This document shows, in pieces, positions 22,796 through 33,251 of a stretch of 64,000 nt of DNA. A program made the translations under genes and the position numbers. The notes under the pieces were generated by a model that was not told where the DNA came from, ran no database searches, and saw only the letters and a program-made list of their open reading frames with translations. Numbering within the stretch: position 1 is the stretch's first letter; every line of letters begins with the position of its first letter. The stretch comes from Mesodorylaimus sp. YZB2_4 (lineage: Eukaryota > Nematoda > Enoplea > Dorylaimida > Dorylaimidae): NCBI GenBank assembly GCA_030248295.1, contig JASANH010000933.1, positions 124,001 to 188,000 on the forward strand, given 5' to 3'.

Positions 22796-24745
22796 TAAAC
22801 AAAATACCGATCCTTTTCTTTGATTTTCCAAGACTTGAAAGACGCGTGGCACGTGTCCCGAGTATAAGCAAATAAGGCACCACAGAGCAAAGAATTCACT
22901 AGGAATCAAACCAAACCTCGTGAGAACAGGCCGCGGCAACGGCGGCTTAGTCCGACGCCTCGGAGCACTTTTCTTGCTTACTGCACACATCGAGCCCGAA
23001 TGAGCAACGATAAAAGCTCGATATGGTAAATGCTTCATCTCGTCAACTACTGGCCATGTTGAGAAAAACCAGGAACGACGTTCTCCTCGGCGAGCGTGAG
23101 GCGACGATAGAATGAGCCAGCCAGTTTTCTCGCGACACCCGTCGCTATTGCCGCCTTTGGACCTGGCCCGTCCTTGCCACCCCTTTTCAATCATACTCGG
23201 GAAGCCCCGCGGCCGGAACGACTAGATCTCCATTTACGGACGGGGTCACACGCACGCGCCACTCTCGCTTCGACAGCTCCTTCCAGGCCCACGACGACCG
23301 TGCTTCCAACGCCTGTTACCACTGGCCGTACACACCGGCTACAAGAGACACCTCCCTAACTACCATGCTGAGCTTCCGTTTGCCAAATGGTGCAGACGCG
23401 TACAATTTTGATGATCATTATCATTTCCGCTCGACAATAGGCAAAAAAACTGGTTTTCGAATCCAGCGCGCACTAACACGCCCATGAGCAAATGCTATGG
23501 AAATGGCTATCAGAACATCGATTCGAAGAAGTCTGGTTCAAGAACGAACTGTATTTACGAGACGTGTTATATAAGAAGGCATAATAAAAGATAAGAAGCC
23601 TTAGCAACGGCTAGTGGCCAGCTTGACGACGAGTGGCTGGGCGTGCAGGCCTCGCGCAAACTAGCTAATGGACATCGTGGTGTTAATTTGGTGCGACGAA
23701 AAGTGAACACGGCGATCGATAGCAAGGAACGTTTAGCAAGTAGCCACAATAGTTCCCTCGAGTAAAACAATAAAGACCAATGACGTAATATCTTGTGATT
23801 ACGATTCCAACTAACGAGGCTTCCAGTTGATGAAATTTTCGCCCACTTAGAGAACACTTCGATTTAAAATTTCTAAGCTACCGCACACAAATTTTTAACA
23901 GATACTGTCTCTATAGGCCTAACGTTCGAATGGATTCATGCAGAATAAGTTATAAGCAATTTTAAACACGTGAGAAAAAACCTTTATACGTCCGAAGTGT
24001 TTCCTGGCGGCGTTACGTAGCAACGAATGTGGACGGAGAGCGTTAAAATCGCGAACAGCTGGCACCGCCTGCATACTATATTATAACTATGTACTAAACC
24101 GCCCTTCCCGAGACAAGTGGGTTGGTGCCAAACTCGCCAAATGCTTACATAAGCCAAGTCGGAAAACATCTTCTCAACAGCCAGGCCTGCCTTTATCCCC
24201 AAGAGATTAGCGCGTTAATAACATAAATTTCTAACGGCCGTATGATGAAAACAAACATACGTACTTTATTTGCAGGCGATACGCATCTGCTACGAGTCCT
24301 TTTTCGAGCTAATCCAATTTTCTTCCAATAATTTGATATGTAGGCATATCTAAAAAACGGGTGCGCAAATCAAATTTCATTCGGCCAGCTGACATTAATA
24401 ACATTTTTTACTAAGTTTTCGTTTTGAGAGTCACAATTTTAAATACTTTTCACACAAGTTCACAACAAAGTCAAGGGAAGACAGTTAGGAAGAGAAAAAC
24501 AAACGAGCCGGTTTTTAACAGCTAGCAGACAATAATGACTATTTGAGCACTATTTCCCGCACAGCAACTTCGGTTTTGTTATAAGCAGTCAGAAGTTTCG
24601 TGTCTGTGGCGAGTGGTGCTCATGTGTTTATGGAGCTCGTGCTCGTGCTGCGGTGATTTTATTTTATTTTATTTGTTTCTTGTTTTCGAAGATAAAAGGG
24701 CCAGTCTTATTAGAATTTAGAATTTGGAATAAGTTTTTCGACAAA
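22796..24745. other. intergenic stretch before the PP2C gene
   Basis: No supported gene or RNA was found. The final ~150 bp should be promoter/5' UTR of the phosphatase. Confidence 0.35.
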
Positions 24746-27700
24746 ATGATCAAACAAATTCGACATTTACTCGAGAATTTCGTTCACGAACAACAAGAGG
24801 AGTCGGAACCGTTGGAGGGAAATGGTGCTGCGGCATCCCCGGCCTTCGTAAAACGAACAATGAGGGGAATGGGTTTCCATCAGCAATCATCTCCGATTTG
24901 TATGATACCATTGGATGAAGTGGGGAATGAAGCGGTGATGATCGCGAGTGATTGTTTGATCCAAAAGTAAGTTCAGATAGATTCGAGGTTTGAGATTAAA
25001 TATAGCCTTCAGAGTTTTAGATTTTCTGTGCACGTATGAGCAGGGAATTTTTGAGTAGGTGATAGGAAATGAGTCAACTGAGCCCAACGGGCCGATTCAT
25101 GGAACGTGTACTGTAGGGCGCTGTTCACGGCTTCGCTCGAAAAAAATTAAAGCTTCTGGTGATTTTGCGCATCGATGCATCAAAATTGGCGAAACCTAGT
25201 GTTTGTTGTTGGGGCAGGGGACTCAGGTCTGACTGTGAGTTGAAAATTTGCGCGTCAAACAGTATTTTTTAATTCATTGTACAGCGCCGCACACATTCAA
25301 TATTTTTGTGCTTTTCCCTGACGTTTAACTGAACTATATTTTCAGCGCGCTGAAAATTTAGTTCAGTTAAGCGTCAGGAAAATTTTTTATTTTCTGCTCT
25401 TGATCAGGTGTTTTGGGTCTGGCCTGCCTGGAACATCTGGCCAGGTGTGTTTACTACGATGCATTTAGTGCAGCCTATTCAAATGTTCAGCCAATCTACG
25501 GTTTTTCGTTTATTTCAATAGATATATTGTTTTTTGCCGTTCTTTTCAGCGGATTTCCAACAGCATTCGCTTTCGGTGCGGCTCGGTGTTGCGTCGATCA
25601 AGATTTGACTACTTTCTTGGCAAAAGCCGTTTCGAACAAAGCTGCAATCGATAATGATAACTCGAATGCGGTCGAGAATGTTGACAACGAAGAAGACGAA
25701 TCGATGATGGTCGAGTCATTGGCATTGTCGAAATGTGTTCAAAACAGCATTCGAGCTTATTGCCGAAGCTTGCTTGTGGAGAAAAATTTGAATACATTTT
25801 TTGATCAGCCATTTCCGAAACCGCCTTACGAATGGACCTCGCATGCTGTTCGTAATTCCCGTCGGAAAATGGAAGATCGTCACGTGGTCTTGCCAAATGT
25901 GGCTTGGTTATATCCTAAAGTTCCAGTAAGTGAGTTGTGCCTTTTGGGGTTTTGGTGACTTTGCAAGGTTTCTTTGCAGAAAGCTGACCAAACTGCAGCC
26001 TTTGCCGTTTACGACGGCCACGGCGGGCAGGAGTGCGCCGAATACGTGCGATCGCACGCCTTTTATTACGTGTTCCATTCCTCTGCATATCCGGACGACG
26101 TGTGTCAAGCATTGCAAAATGGCTTTAACGAGACGGATTCGCGTTTATTGAAATACTGTAAACGAGAGGTTTGTGGAATTTTCTGTTTTTTTACTTGAAG
26201 TCGAATTGAAGATCCGTTTTAGAGTCGTCAGTCTGGGACAACGGCCGTCAGTGCGATCATTAAAGACGAGACTGTGTACGTGGCTTGGGCTGGGGACTCC
26301 AGAGCGCTGATCGTACAACGCAACGGTGTGCAAAAATTGACTGATCCACCTCACGATACCAAGAACAAAGTGAGTCTTGTCACCATTCATTGGATGGGAA
26401 CTTTGCAGGTGCCATTTTTGTTTCAAAAGGGGGATTCGATCGAAGCGCGCTAGGAAGTTAGATTCGAGAAGTGAAAAGATACTGTGCGTATAGCTGAAAC
26501 ATCAGGCTGGCGGGGAGCATCCGTCCGCGTGTCTCCTTTTTAATCAGTACCCGAAACATTTGCCAAAGTGAGGAGGGGTCAGATGCCAAAACCCGTGGCT
26601 TCTCGATACCCCCTTGCAAGAATTGTCCTTGTAAAATCTCAGACAGTTATTGGCTACCACCCTATTTTGGGATATTGCTTTCAATGATGTCAACGCTGTG
26701 AATGCCATTGGTCACAAAACGTTCTCATGAACTGATGGGCCGACTTGATTTCGCCGTCGACCCCATAGAATTTGTTTGATTTGCTTGCTGTGTTGACTTG
26801 AAGCTGTCACTCGAGTTGATGCGTGTGCACAGAATATATAGTATCTTTGTTTTAGATTGAAACAAAGCGGGTCGAAGAAGAGGGCGGTCTCATTTTCAAC
26901 TTCCAAGGCCAGGATCGCGTGAATGGCTTACTCAATATAACTCGCTCTCTTGGTCAGTCACAATTTGTTATTTGGGGATTTGAGAGGAGAGGAAGCCCTT
27001 GTTTCATACGCGCCCTTCATGGCATCGTTTCATTTTAAGGCGATTTGGCTCTTAAACCAACGCCGCTTACGGCTGATCCTGAAGTGACCAAAGTCCAGTT
27101 GACTGGCTCGGACGCGTGTTTGGTTTTGGCCAGCGATGGTATGTTCGATGGTCACGATTGGGACCAAGTTGGCCAGTTGGTGCGGGACTATTTGAAAACG
27201 CACGGAGTCGAAGGTGAGTCATTCTTTTGTCCGCTTTCTAGTGTTCGACCAGGCCCCGACCCTGAAAAATTATGGTCGGGGTCGGGGCCCAAAATAATAT
27301 ACTGACAACAAGTGCAAACATAATCATGAGCTAGCCTGTGACTAAAATTATAGCGGTACCTTAGGCAAGCATTGCTCACTCACGGTTCACTTGCTGGCAG
27401 CTAACGCTTCCCGTGTATGCGCAACTCGATCGCTAGGGACCCAATCGCGCAATCTGCTAGTGGACCAAGCAGCCTGACTGTAGCGCTGGTCAGCTAGTAT
27501 ACAGTATGTACTCTTCTGAGGAAATGAGCAACACCCTCCATCCACGAAAAGGGTTAAGGCGTCTGCCTCTCACGCTGGGTGCGCACTTAGAGGGGAGGGT
27601 TCGACTCCCGCCTCGGTACAAAACGATTGTCAAATACACAGTATTTGTTCCTTAGCCCTCGACTGCGCTGTATGGTGCTAGGCTATGGATAAAGTATGAC

Positions 27701-27915
27701 ATGACAAAAGTATTCTGCACATGACTGATGCAATTCGAACTCAACCCCGACCGAACTCTACCGTGTTTAGAGCACTGTTGACTAGTCATATTTCAGAATA
27801 CCCCGATCTCGCGAGGCATCTTGCGGACGCTGCATGCAACAAAACATCGGACAACGTCACAGTCATTGTGGTATTTTTGCAGCCGATGGAAAGATTGAAA
27901 GAAATGTTTCACTGA
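24746..27915 (+). CDS. PP2C-type Ser/Thr phosphatase, PPM1E/PPM1F-like (440 aa)
   Basis: This is a metal-dependent protein phosphatase. Seven exons (24746-24966, 25550-25925, 25980-26168, 26223-26369, 26856-26952, 27040-27213, 27797-27915) join in frame to 440 aa. Metal-binding motifs are in order: FAVYDGHGG (Asp about 211), SGTTAVSAII, VAWAGDSRALI (Asp 287), EEEGGLIFN, NITRSLGDLALKP, LVLASDGMFD (Asp 376) and NKTSDNVTVIVVFL (Asp 420). The SRKMEDRHVVLPN stretch is the usual N-terminal PP2C motif. Residues 1-160 are family-specific and divergent. Length and the long N-terminal part suggest the CaM-kinase phosphatase group (PPM1F; FEM-2 in C. elegans), but that is an inference. Intron 1 carries a ~70-bp palindrome and intron 6 a SINE. 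Confidence 0.9.
25312..25383. repeat. 70-bp near-perfect palindrome in PP2C intron 1
   Basis: TTTTCCCTGACGTTTAACTG and the sequence after it up to TTCAGCG mirror CGCTGAA...CAGTTAAGCGTCAGGAAAA about a centre at 25347/25348. Only a few mismatches and no loop are seen. It could extrude as a cruciform or fold as a long hairpin RNA. It resembles a tiny foldback/MITE element more than a random sequence. Confidence 0.8.
27553..27712 (+). mobile_element. tRNA-derived SINE, family 2 (copy 2)
   Basis: GGTTAAGGCGTCTGCCTCTC has the look of a tRNA D-arm/anticodon region, followed by the B-box GGGTTCGACTCCCGCC. The tail has GTTCCTTAGCCCTCGACTG and GGATAAAGTATGACATGAC. It matches the minus-strand copy at 794-947 block by block. 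It lies in PP2C intron 6. Confidence 0.75.
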
Positions 27916-28486
27916 GTCGGTTCTTGAACGTGATTGATTTTGTGCAAAGCACATGTGCAAGTTTGGCCCCTGCGCTTACTTACGATTCTACACGCTTAGT
28001 CTTGTATTCTAGGAAGGTCAGGTATATATTTGTTGATTGTGGGTACCTAGGTTTCGTGGCTCGCCTTGGCCAACACACCAAGGCCACTTATTATCAGCTG
28101 TGCATCGCTTGCAGGTAGTGGATTGTTCATGTTGAAATTGGTTGATGCTTGTTGATAGTTGGTGTAGAGATGGAAGAGTGGATGCAATGTTCGGCCTAGC
28201 CCGCTGCAATCATAGGAAGAGGGGCGGGCGAGTTAGCTTTGGTGCAGCTGGGTTTGCCCTTCATAGTGTTTATCCTTTTACATTCGCCGCTGGGAGCCTA
28301 CCGCCTTCTCTTCTCATCATTACCTGGCGACCGGACGGAAAATCTATACGACTAGTACACGAGCTACTAGACCACTCGCTTCCCGGCATTGGTCGGAAGC
28401 TGCTCTATCAAACCTATTGCCATTTGGGTTCATAGTCGGCACTGTGCACTTTTGTTCCTTGATACGCGGACAACTAAAAGTAGAAC

Positions 28487-29502
28487 ATGAAGATTGGGAC
28501 AGGTAAGAAGGATTGGGGCATGGCCAGGTATCAGTCTGAGCCCCCCAGGAACTGCTCGGACAGGATTAGTGTGGTAGGCCTGTATTTTCAGGACTCGTTT
28601 CTCTTCTCCTCGTCACTTCTCTGACGACCATCAACGGGCAGGCTGGTCAGGCGCCTGGTGGACAGCAGCAAGCACCTGGTCAGCAGGCGAAATCACAGCA
28701 ACCTGCTCAACCGAAGCAGCAGCCGTCACAACCTCAAGCCAAGCCACCACAGCAACAACAACAGAAGCCTCAGGCGCCAGTGCCAGCCAAGCCAGCGCCG
28801 CAACAGCAACAGCAGAAACCACAGACGGCTCAGGCGCCCATGCCAGCCAAACCAGCACCACAGCAGCAACAGCCGAAGCCTCAGGCGCCATCGCCAGCGC
28901 CAGCCAAGCCAGCACAACAAACGGGGCAGCAGCCCCAAGCACCAGCTCCAGCCCAAGCTCAACAGCAAACACAACAAGCTGGGGCAAAACCACAAACCCA
29001 GCCAAGCCAACAGCAGCCAGCACCTAGTCAGCCACAACAACAGACTGACACCGATCAGAAACAAAGGGAGTACAAGGAGAAGGTGCGGTTGGAGGCCGAA
29101 CGGAAACAACAGATGGAGTTGGAGGAAAAGAAAAGACAAGAACAACTCGAAAAGGAAAGACAAAAGCAGGCAGAAGCTGCCAGACGAGCACACGAACAGG
29201 AACTGGCCCGCAAGCAACAGGAAGAACTGCAGAGACAGCGGGAAGTGGAAAAGGAAAGACAAATCAAAGAGGAGAATGAAAGGAGACAAAAATTAGAAAA
29301 GGAGAAGAAACGAATGAGGGAAGAGAGGGAACGGGTGGAAAGGGAACAACAGAAGAAACGAGAAGAGGAGGAGAGAAGTCGTAAGGAAGAAGAGGAAAGG
29401 AACAAGGGCACGTTGCAGAGGGTGACCGACCAAGTGCTCTACATGGTCAGGTACTTGGCCAATAGCATTTGGCCCAAACCAGCAACCAAACAGGAACTTT
29501 AG
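28487..29502 (+). CDS. secretory-pathway Pro/Gln-rich coiled-coil protein with C-terminal KQEL (308 aa)
   Basis: Exon 1, 28487-28502, codes only MKIGT plus one base; exon 2 is 28592-29502 (GTAAGA to ATTTTCAG). The spliced N-terminus MKIGTGLVSLLLVTSLTTINGQ is a clear signal peptide, which exists only if the tiny first exon is used. Residues ~23-150 are repeats of PAKPAPQQQQ / KPQAP type. Residues ~155-275 are a charged Lys/Glu/Arg/Gln helix (REYKEKVRLEAERKQQ, KKRMREERERVEREQQ) expected to form a coiled coil or long single helix. A short non-repetitive end follows (TLQRVTDQVLYMVRYLANSI) and the last four residues are KQEL. A KDEL-like end with a signal peptide suggests ER residence; this is inference, as Gln in place of Asp is uncommon. 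No family is recognised. Confidence 0.75.
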
Positions 29503-31794
29503 GCCAGTGATCATTGTTGTTCTGTTGACCTTTGACCTTAGCTGGACTCGGTAGATAGGATGGGTGTCGGCTGTAGTGGGCGACCAGTAATAGCTGCTCT
29601 ATGCAATACGTGCTGGCTTGTGAGAGGACATGCTTGTGTTTGCCTCAGTTAAAATGTGTCTTAGCACCCGGTGAAGAGTCATCTACATCGATCCTGATTG
29701 GCTGCAACCACACTGCGCAGTGTTTTTACATTTTTGACACACTTTGACGAATGGGTGTTTTTAATAGAAACCATGAAAACATGTCGGAGATATTAAGCAT
29801 GGAAAATGCACTTCTCAAAGTAGGTCTAGGTCGCGAGAGAGTATGGAGATTAGGCGCTTGAGCTCGCTATCTCCTGTTCGCACCTTGCATTGGCAAAACA
29901 GGCTCCTCTCAAGAGACTCTTCGCACTTCGGGTTCAGTGTCAAAACAACTGAGATTGTGCTGTGGGCAGCCTTGAAGGCACTGCACTCGGGTCATCCGGT
30001 TGCGTATTCCGTCTGGATGCAGGATTCTGTGCGGGTGTTGTGAGGGCATTACTTAGTTGTCATGCACTCTCATGCAGCTGGGTAAATGTTGCAATTTTCA
30101 GGCCCCCAGATCCGAGGCTGAGTCGGGTACTTTTTTCGAGCATAGTGTTCCAGTTGACCATGGTCGGAGACTATCTTTCAAACTCATGGTTACTCATCCA
30201 GACCTTCAGAGGATGGCCTTTGAAAGGATGCCTTCTGTATGTTGCCTCGACAAGAGTCCGTCTGGACTGGATTGCCCTATGAAAGGGCCTGGAGCCTCCA
30301 CCCTACTGTTCAAGCCTATTATGTGTGAGCCGCCCAGCCAAGCGTGAGAGGCGATAAGAAAGAAAAAAGTTGATCCTCCTAGGAACCAGCCCGAGGGGTT
30401 TCCAACCCTGCCTAGCACCAGGACTGGTCTGTACCGCCAACCTAGCGCGGCCTGGCATGCCAAGATCAACTCAAACTGGATCAGCATAAGAGATAGATAT
30501 CAATGGCCATATTTGGTTGAAAGACTGTGTTATGTTAAAGACCCCAGTGGAGAAAACTACTTTACTAGTCTATAACAAGCAGAGCAAGTGAGCAGTAGGT
30601 GCGCTGCGCTAGTGCTAGAAGCTGGTAACATTCTCGCAGAAGTAACCTTTGCGGTAGCCTAATCATAGGCGATGCGTAAGCAAAGTGGCGTGAGATTATG
30701 ACCCGGCAAGTATGTAAACTACCAATGCGTTTACATCACAGACTGGAAATAGTGCATGCTTTAAGTTGGGTAAAAGACAGTTTGAGTTAGTGGTTTCGCT
30801 CTTACAAACTGATAGCCATCAAATAGCGGCCTAAGTGCTGCCGATAACCCACGGGCGTTTAGACGAGTGCCTGTCAATTATATTATTGACTATGACCACC
30901 CGTGATGCACCATGCCCAGCCCCGCAATGTCATGTCACCTCAGTCACGCCCATATAAACTCGACGTCTGACTGTCAGAGCCCATGAAAGGGGTACAAATT
31001 TGATTCCTCAGCTCGTCTTTTTGTGACCCTTGCAAACAAGAAACCCCTTTCATGAATTTTCTAAAAAGCTTTTTATTTCTCTTTTTTTTGTAAGCCAATG
31101 CTCCGTTTGCTAATTCGTGGCCAAAGAAGTTGAGAAGGAGAGAGGGGCAGTGAAATGAGATATGGCCTGTCCTCGTGCCTGATTGCCCTTCAATGTTGTT
31201 CCTTGATATTCCCCTCCCACTGCATTGCTAATGCACTGAATGGCTCGAGAGACTCATTTGTTTTTCAAGGGACCCATATTCAGGCCATATTCAAGTGGCC
31301 CCTCGCCTTTGGATCGAACTGTCCAGAATGCATGGGCTCGGCCAGTGTTTCGTCCTCATTCCCTTTCTGGGACAGCCTGGTATGCCGAACGAGCGCAGGT
31401 GATAAGCACGTATTGCCCTGGTGATAAGACCATCTGAATCACAAAGTCCGACACACTCATGTTTTGATGGCCTACGGGCGTCAGGATTTGGATAAGCCAC
31501 GAGGCTCGGGTCACATTCGCGTCATTAATATAAGCTTCTGGGCCTTCCTTGAGAAATTGCTCGGAGCAAGGCGGATTGATTTCTGTAATCGAGCTAACGA
31601 AGCTTCGCCGCCTCGATGGAAAGAACGGACGGCCGGGGGTCATAGCTGTCCTGTCAATGGTGCATAGTTAGCTACATCTCTTCTCCGTCTACCTGCTCAA
31701 CATAACACTGGTGTCTTCTTTAAGGATCTCCAGACTACGGGTTCCATTTCGAGTGGATAATTCTGAGTTCACTGACCACCTATACAGTACAGGA
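29503..31794. other. intergenic stretch, no gene recognised
   Basis: No supported ORF was found. A 12-bp inverted repeat, CATGAAAGGGGT at 30982 and ACCCCTTTCATG at 31043, surrounds a possible ~50-nt loop. Confidence 0.4.
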
Positions 31795-32353
31795 ATGGCG
31801 AAAGGCGGGTTCAGATTTGGACTTGGAGCTGTGTTGGTGATGGCAGTGTGCCTCATTCCACTAACTGAAACCACTGATCACCCCTGGATGGCAGCTATCA
31901 ATAGCAAGCTTCATGCTGGAGCAGGGTGCGTTGATGGACCATTGTGAAGTCGGACCAGGGGGCACTGGAGGCTCGAATCTATTCCTTTTGGATGTAGCTG
32001 ATAACACTGCTGAATATGAGCCCATCAACAGCATAGGACCAGACCCGTCAGGTTAATGTTTCACTGGTCTCTAATTGCTGGAAACAAGCGTGTGTTGAGT
32101 TGCCCACACCCCTGTTTGGCACTGGTGTGCTGAACTCCTTGATAGCAGGACGGTGGTAGGGGTTGGCATTGATGGCTAACACCTTGTGTTGATTTTCAGG
32201 CCAGCCACAAGCAAAGTGGACGCCCTGAAACAAAGCCTACTCTACCAGCTTTTCCGCCCGTCCCCGGGGGTAAAGAGCGATCCACTGGACAGTTTCGACG
32301 CTATCGAAGATACGGACTTGGAGACCTTATCAGTCGTCGTTAGCAGTGACTAG
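31795..32353 (+). CDS. small secreted protein or peptide precursor (94 aa)
   Basis: Exons 31795-31925 and 32200-32353 join in frame (donor GG|GTGCGT, acceptor GATTTTCAG) to 94 aa. The start is a good signal peptide: MAKGGFRFGLGAVLVMAVCL then IPLTETT. The mature part runs DHPWMAAINSKLHAGAG, SKVDALKQSLLYQLFRPSPG, and an acidic tail with DPLDSFDAIEDTDLETL. It has no cysteines in the mature part and no dibasic cleavage sites, so a classical neuropeptide precursor is not supported. Nonetheless, size, signal peptide and a short LLYQLFRPSPG block resemble peptide-like secreted factors. The gene model rests on splice signals and frame only; no family is recognised. Confidence 0.45.
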
Positions 32354-33251
32354 CATGAGATACGATACAGCACAGCCGTGTCAGAAGTTGTGGCCATCGA
32401 GCCAAGCTGTGACGTGTCCTTTATGTTAGGCCGTTAAGCGTTTGTGTCCAAGGAACACCACTTACTGCTGTCGTCCCTCGGCCTCGTTGGGCCACATCCA
32501 AAGCTCCTACTGCACACTCTCACATTCATGCTGTCACCTTGATGACATTTCCTGTTTACTCCTACCTCAGGGCAGTATGACTGTTCATTAGGGAGCTGAA
32601 GATCTCAAGAACATGCCAGTCCAGGCAGGCACACTCTCCAGAAGCATCTGCCTTGCCTTGAGATACAGTATGTCAAGACGACCAACTGCAGTCCCTAGCA
32701 AAGATGTCACTGGCCCCACACACGTATTGAGCCTCATCACAACCACTCTACAGTGTCTGCAGTGGTGCCTATGTATAGAATTTTGACACTTGCGCAGTTG
32801 TCATGCCATGCCATGCCCTTTCCTTCGACTGGCAATATCTGCACATTGTCAGACCTTTATCAGTCAACAGAAGCAGATAAGCCTGAAACTCAATAGCCTT
32901 CACACGGCACTACCGACCAGCACTGTCAGAAACGCAAATTTAAAATTCCCGCCGTTTTACTGTACTTTTACTTCAATCTAAGACAAGCATGTGCGCAGAA
33001 CTTGACAATTTTTGGGCAAAATTGCAAAAATTTGTGAAATTTCTAAGAATCTTAGTTGTTCTTTATGAATCGCCAAATTTGTAAAAAGTATGAATGGATT
33101 GAACTGAAATTTACCCTTATCTTGGAGTTATTTCCCGACCGAAACCGTTTCTGCTCTATTTAATACTGAGAACGTGTTTATTCAACAAAATCGTAAGAAT
33201 CGGCGCTGAAGGTGGCGTGATCTTCCCGGCCAGATTTTCCAAATTTGGACG
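32354..33251. other. intergenic stretch upstream of USP32
   Basis: This should contain the promoter and 5' UTR of the deubiquitinase gene. No ORF or repeat of note was seen. Confidence 0.4.

Noticed and set aside
22159..22823. Confident gene call over this stretch
   Set aside because: The open segments are in different frames without a convincing junction; kept only as a low-confidence model.
25413..25549. Upstream extension of PP2C exon 2 from 25413
   Set aside because: The frame continues upstream of the acceptor, but the CTTTTCAG acceptor at 25549 joins exon 1 in frame, and the upstream part has no PP2C-like sequence.
28631..29411. Large ORFs antisense to the Pro/Gln coiled-coil gene (Leu-rich)
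   Set aside because: Leu/Phe-rich antisense frames are the expected shadow of CAG/GAG/AAG-rich coding sequence.
31795..32353. RYamide-like reading of the second exon (FRRYRRYGLG in another frame)
   Set aside because: That frame does not follow from the first exon's phase and lacks a signal peptide of its own.
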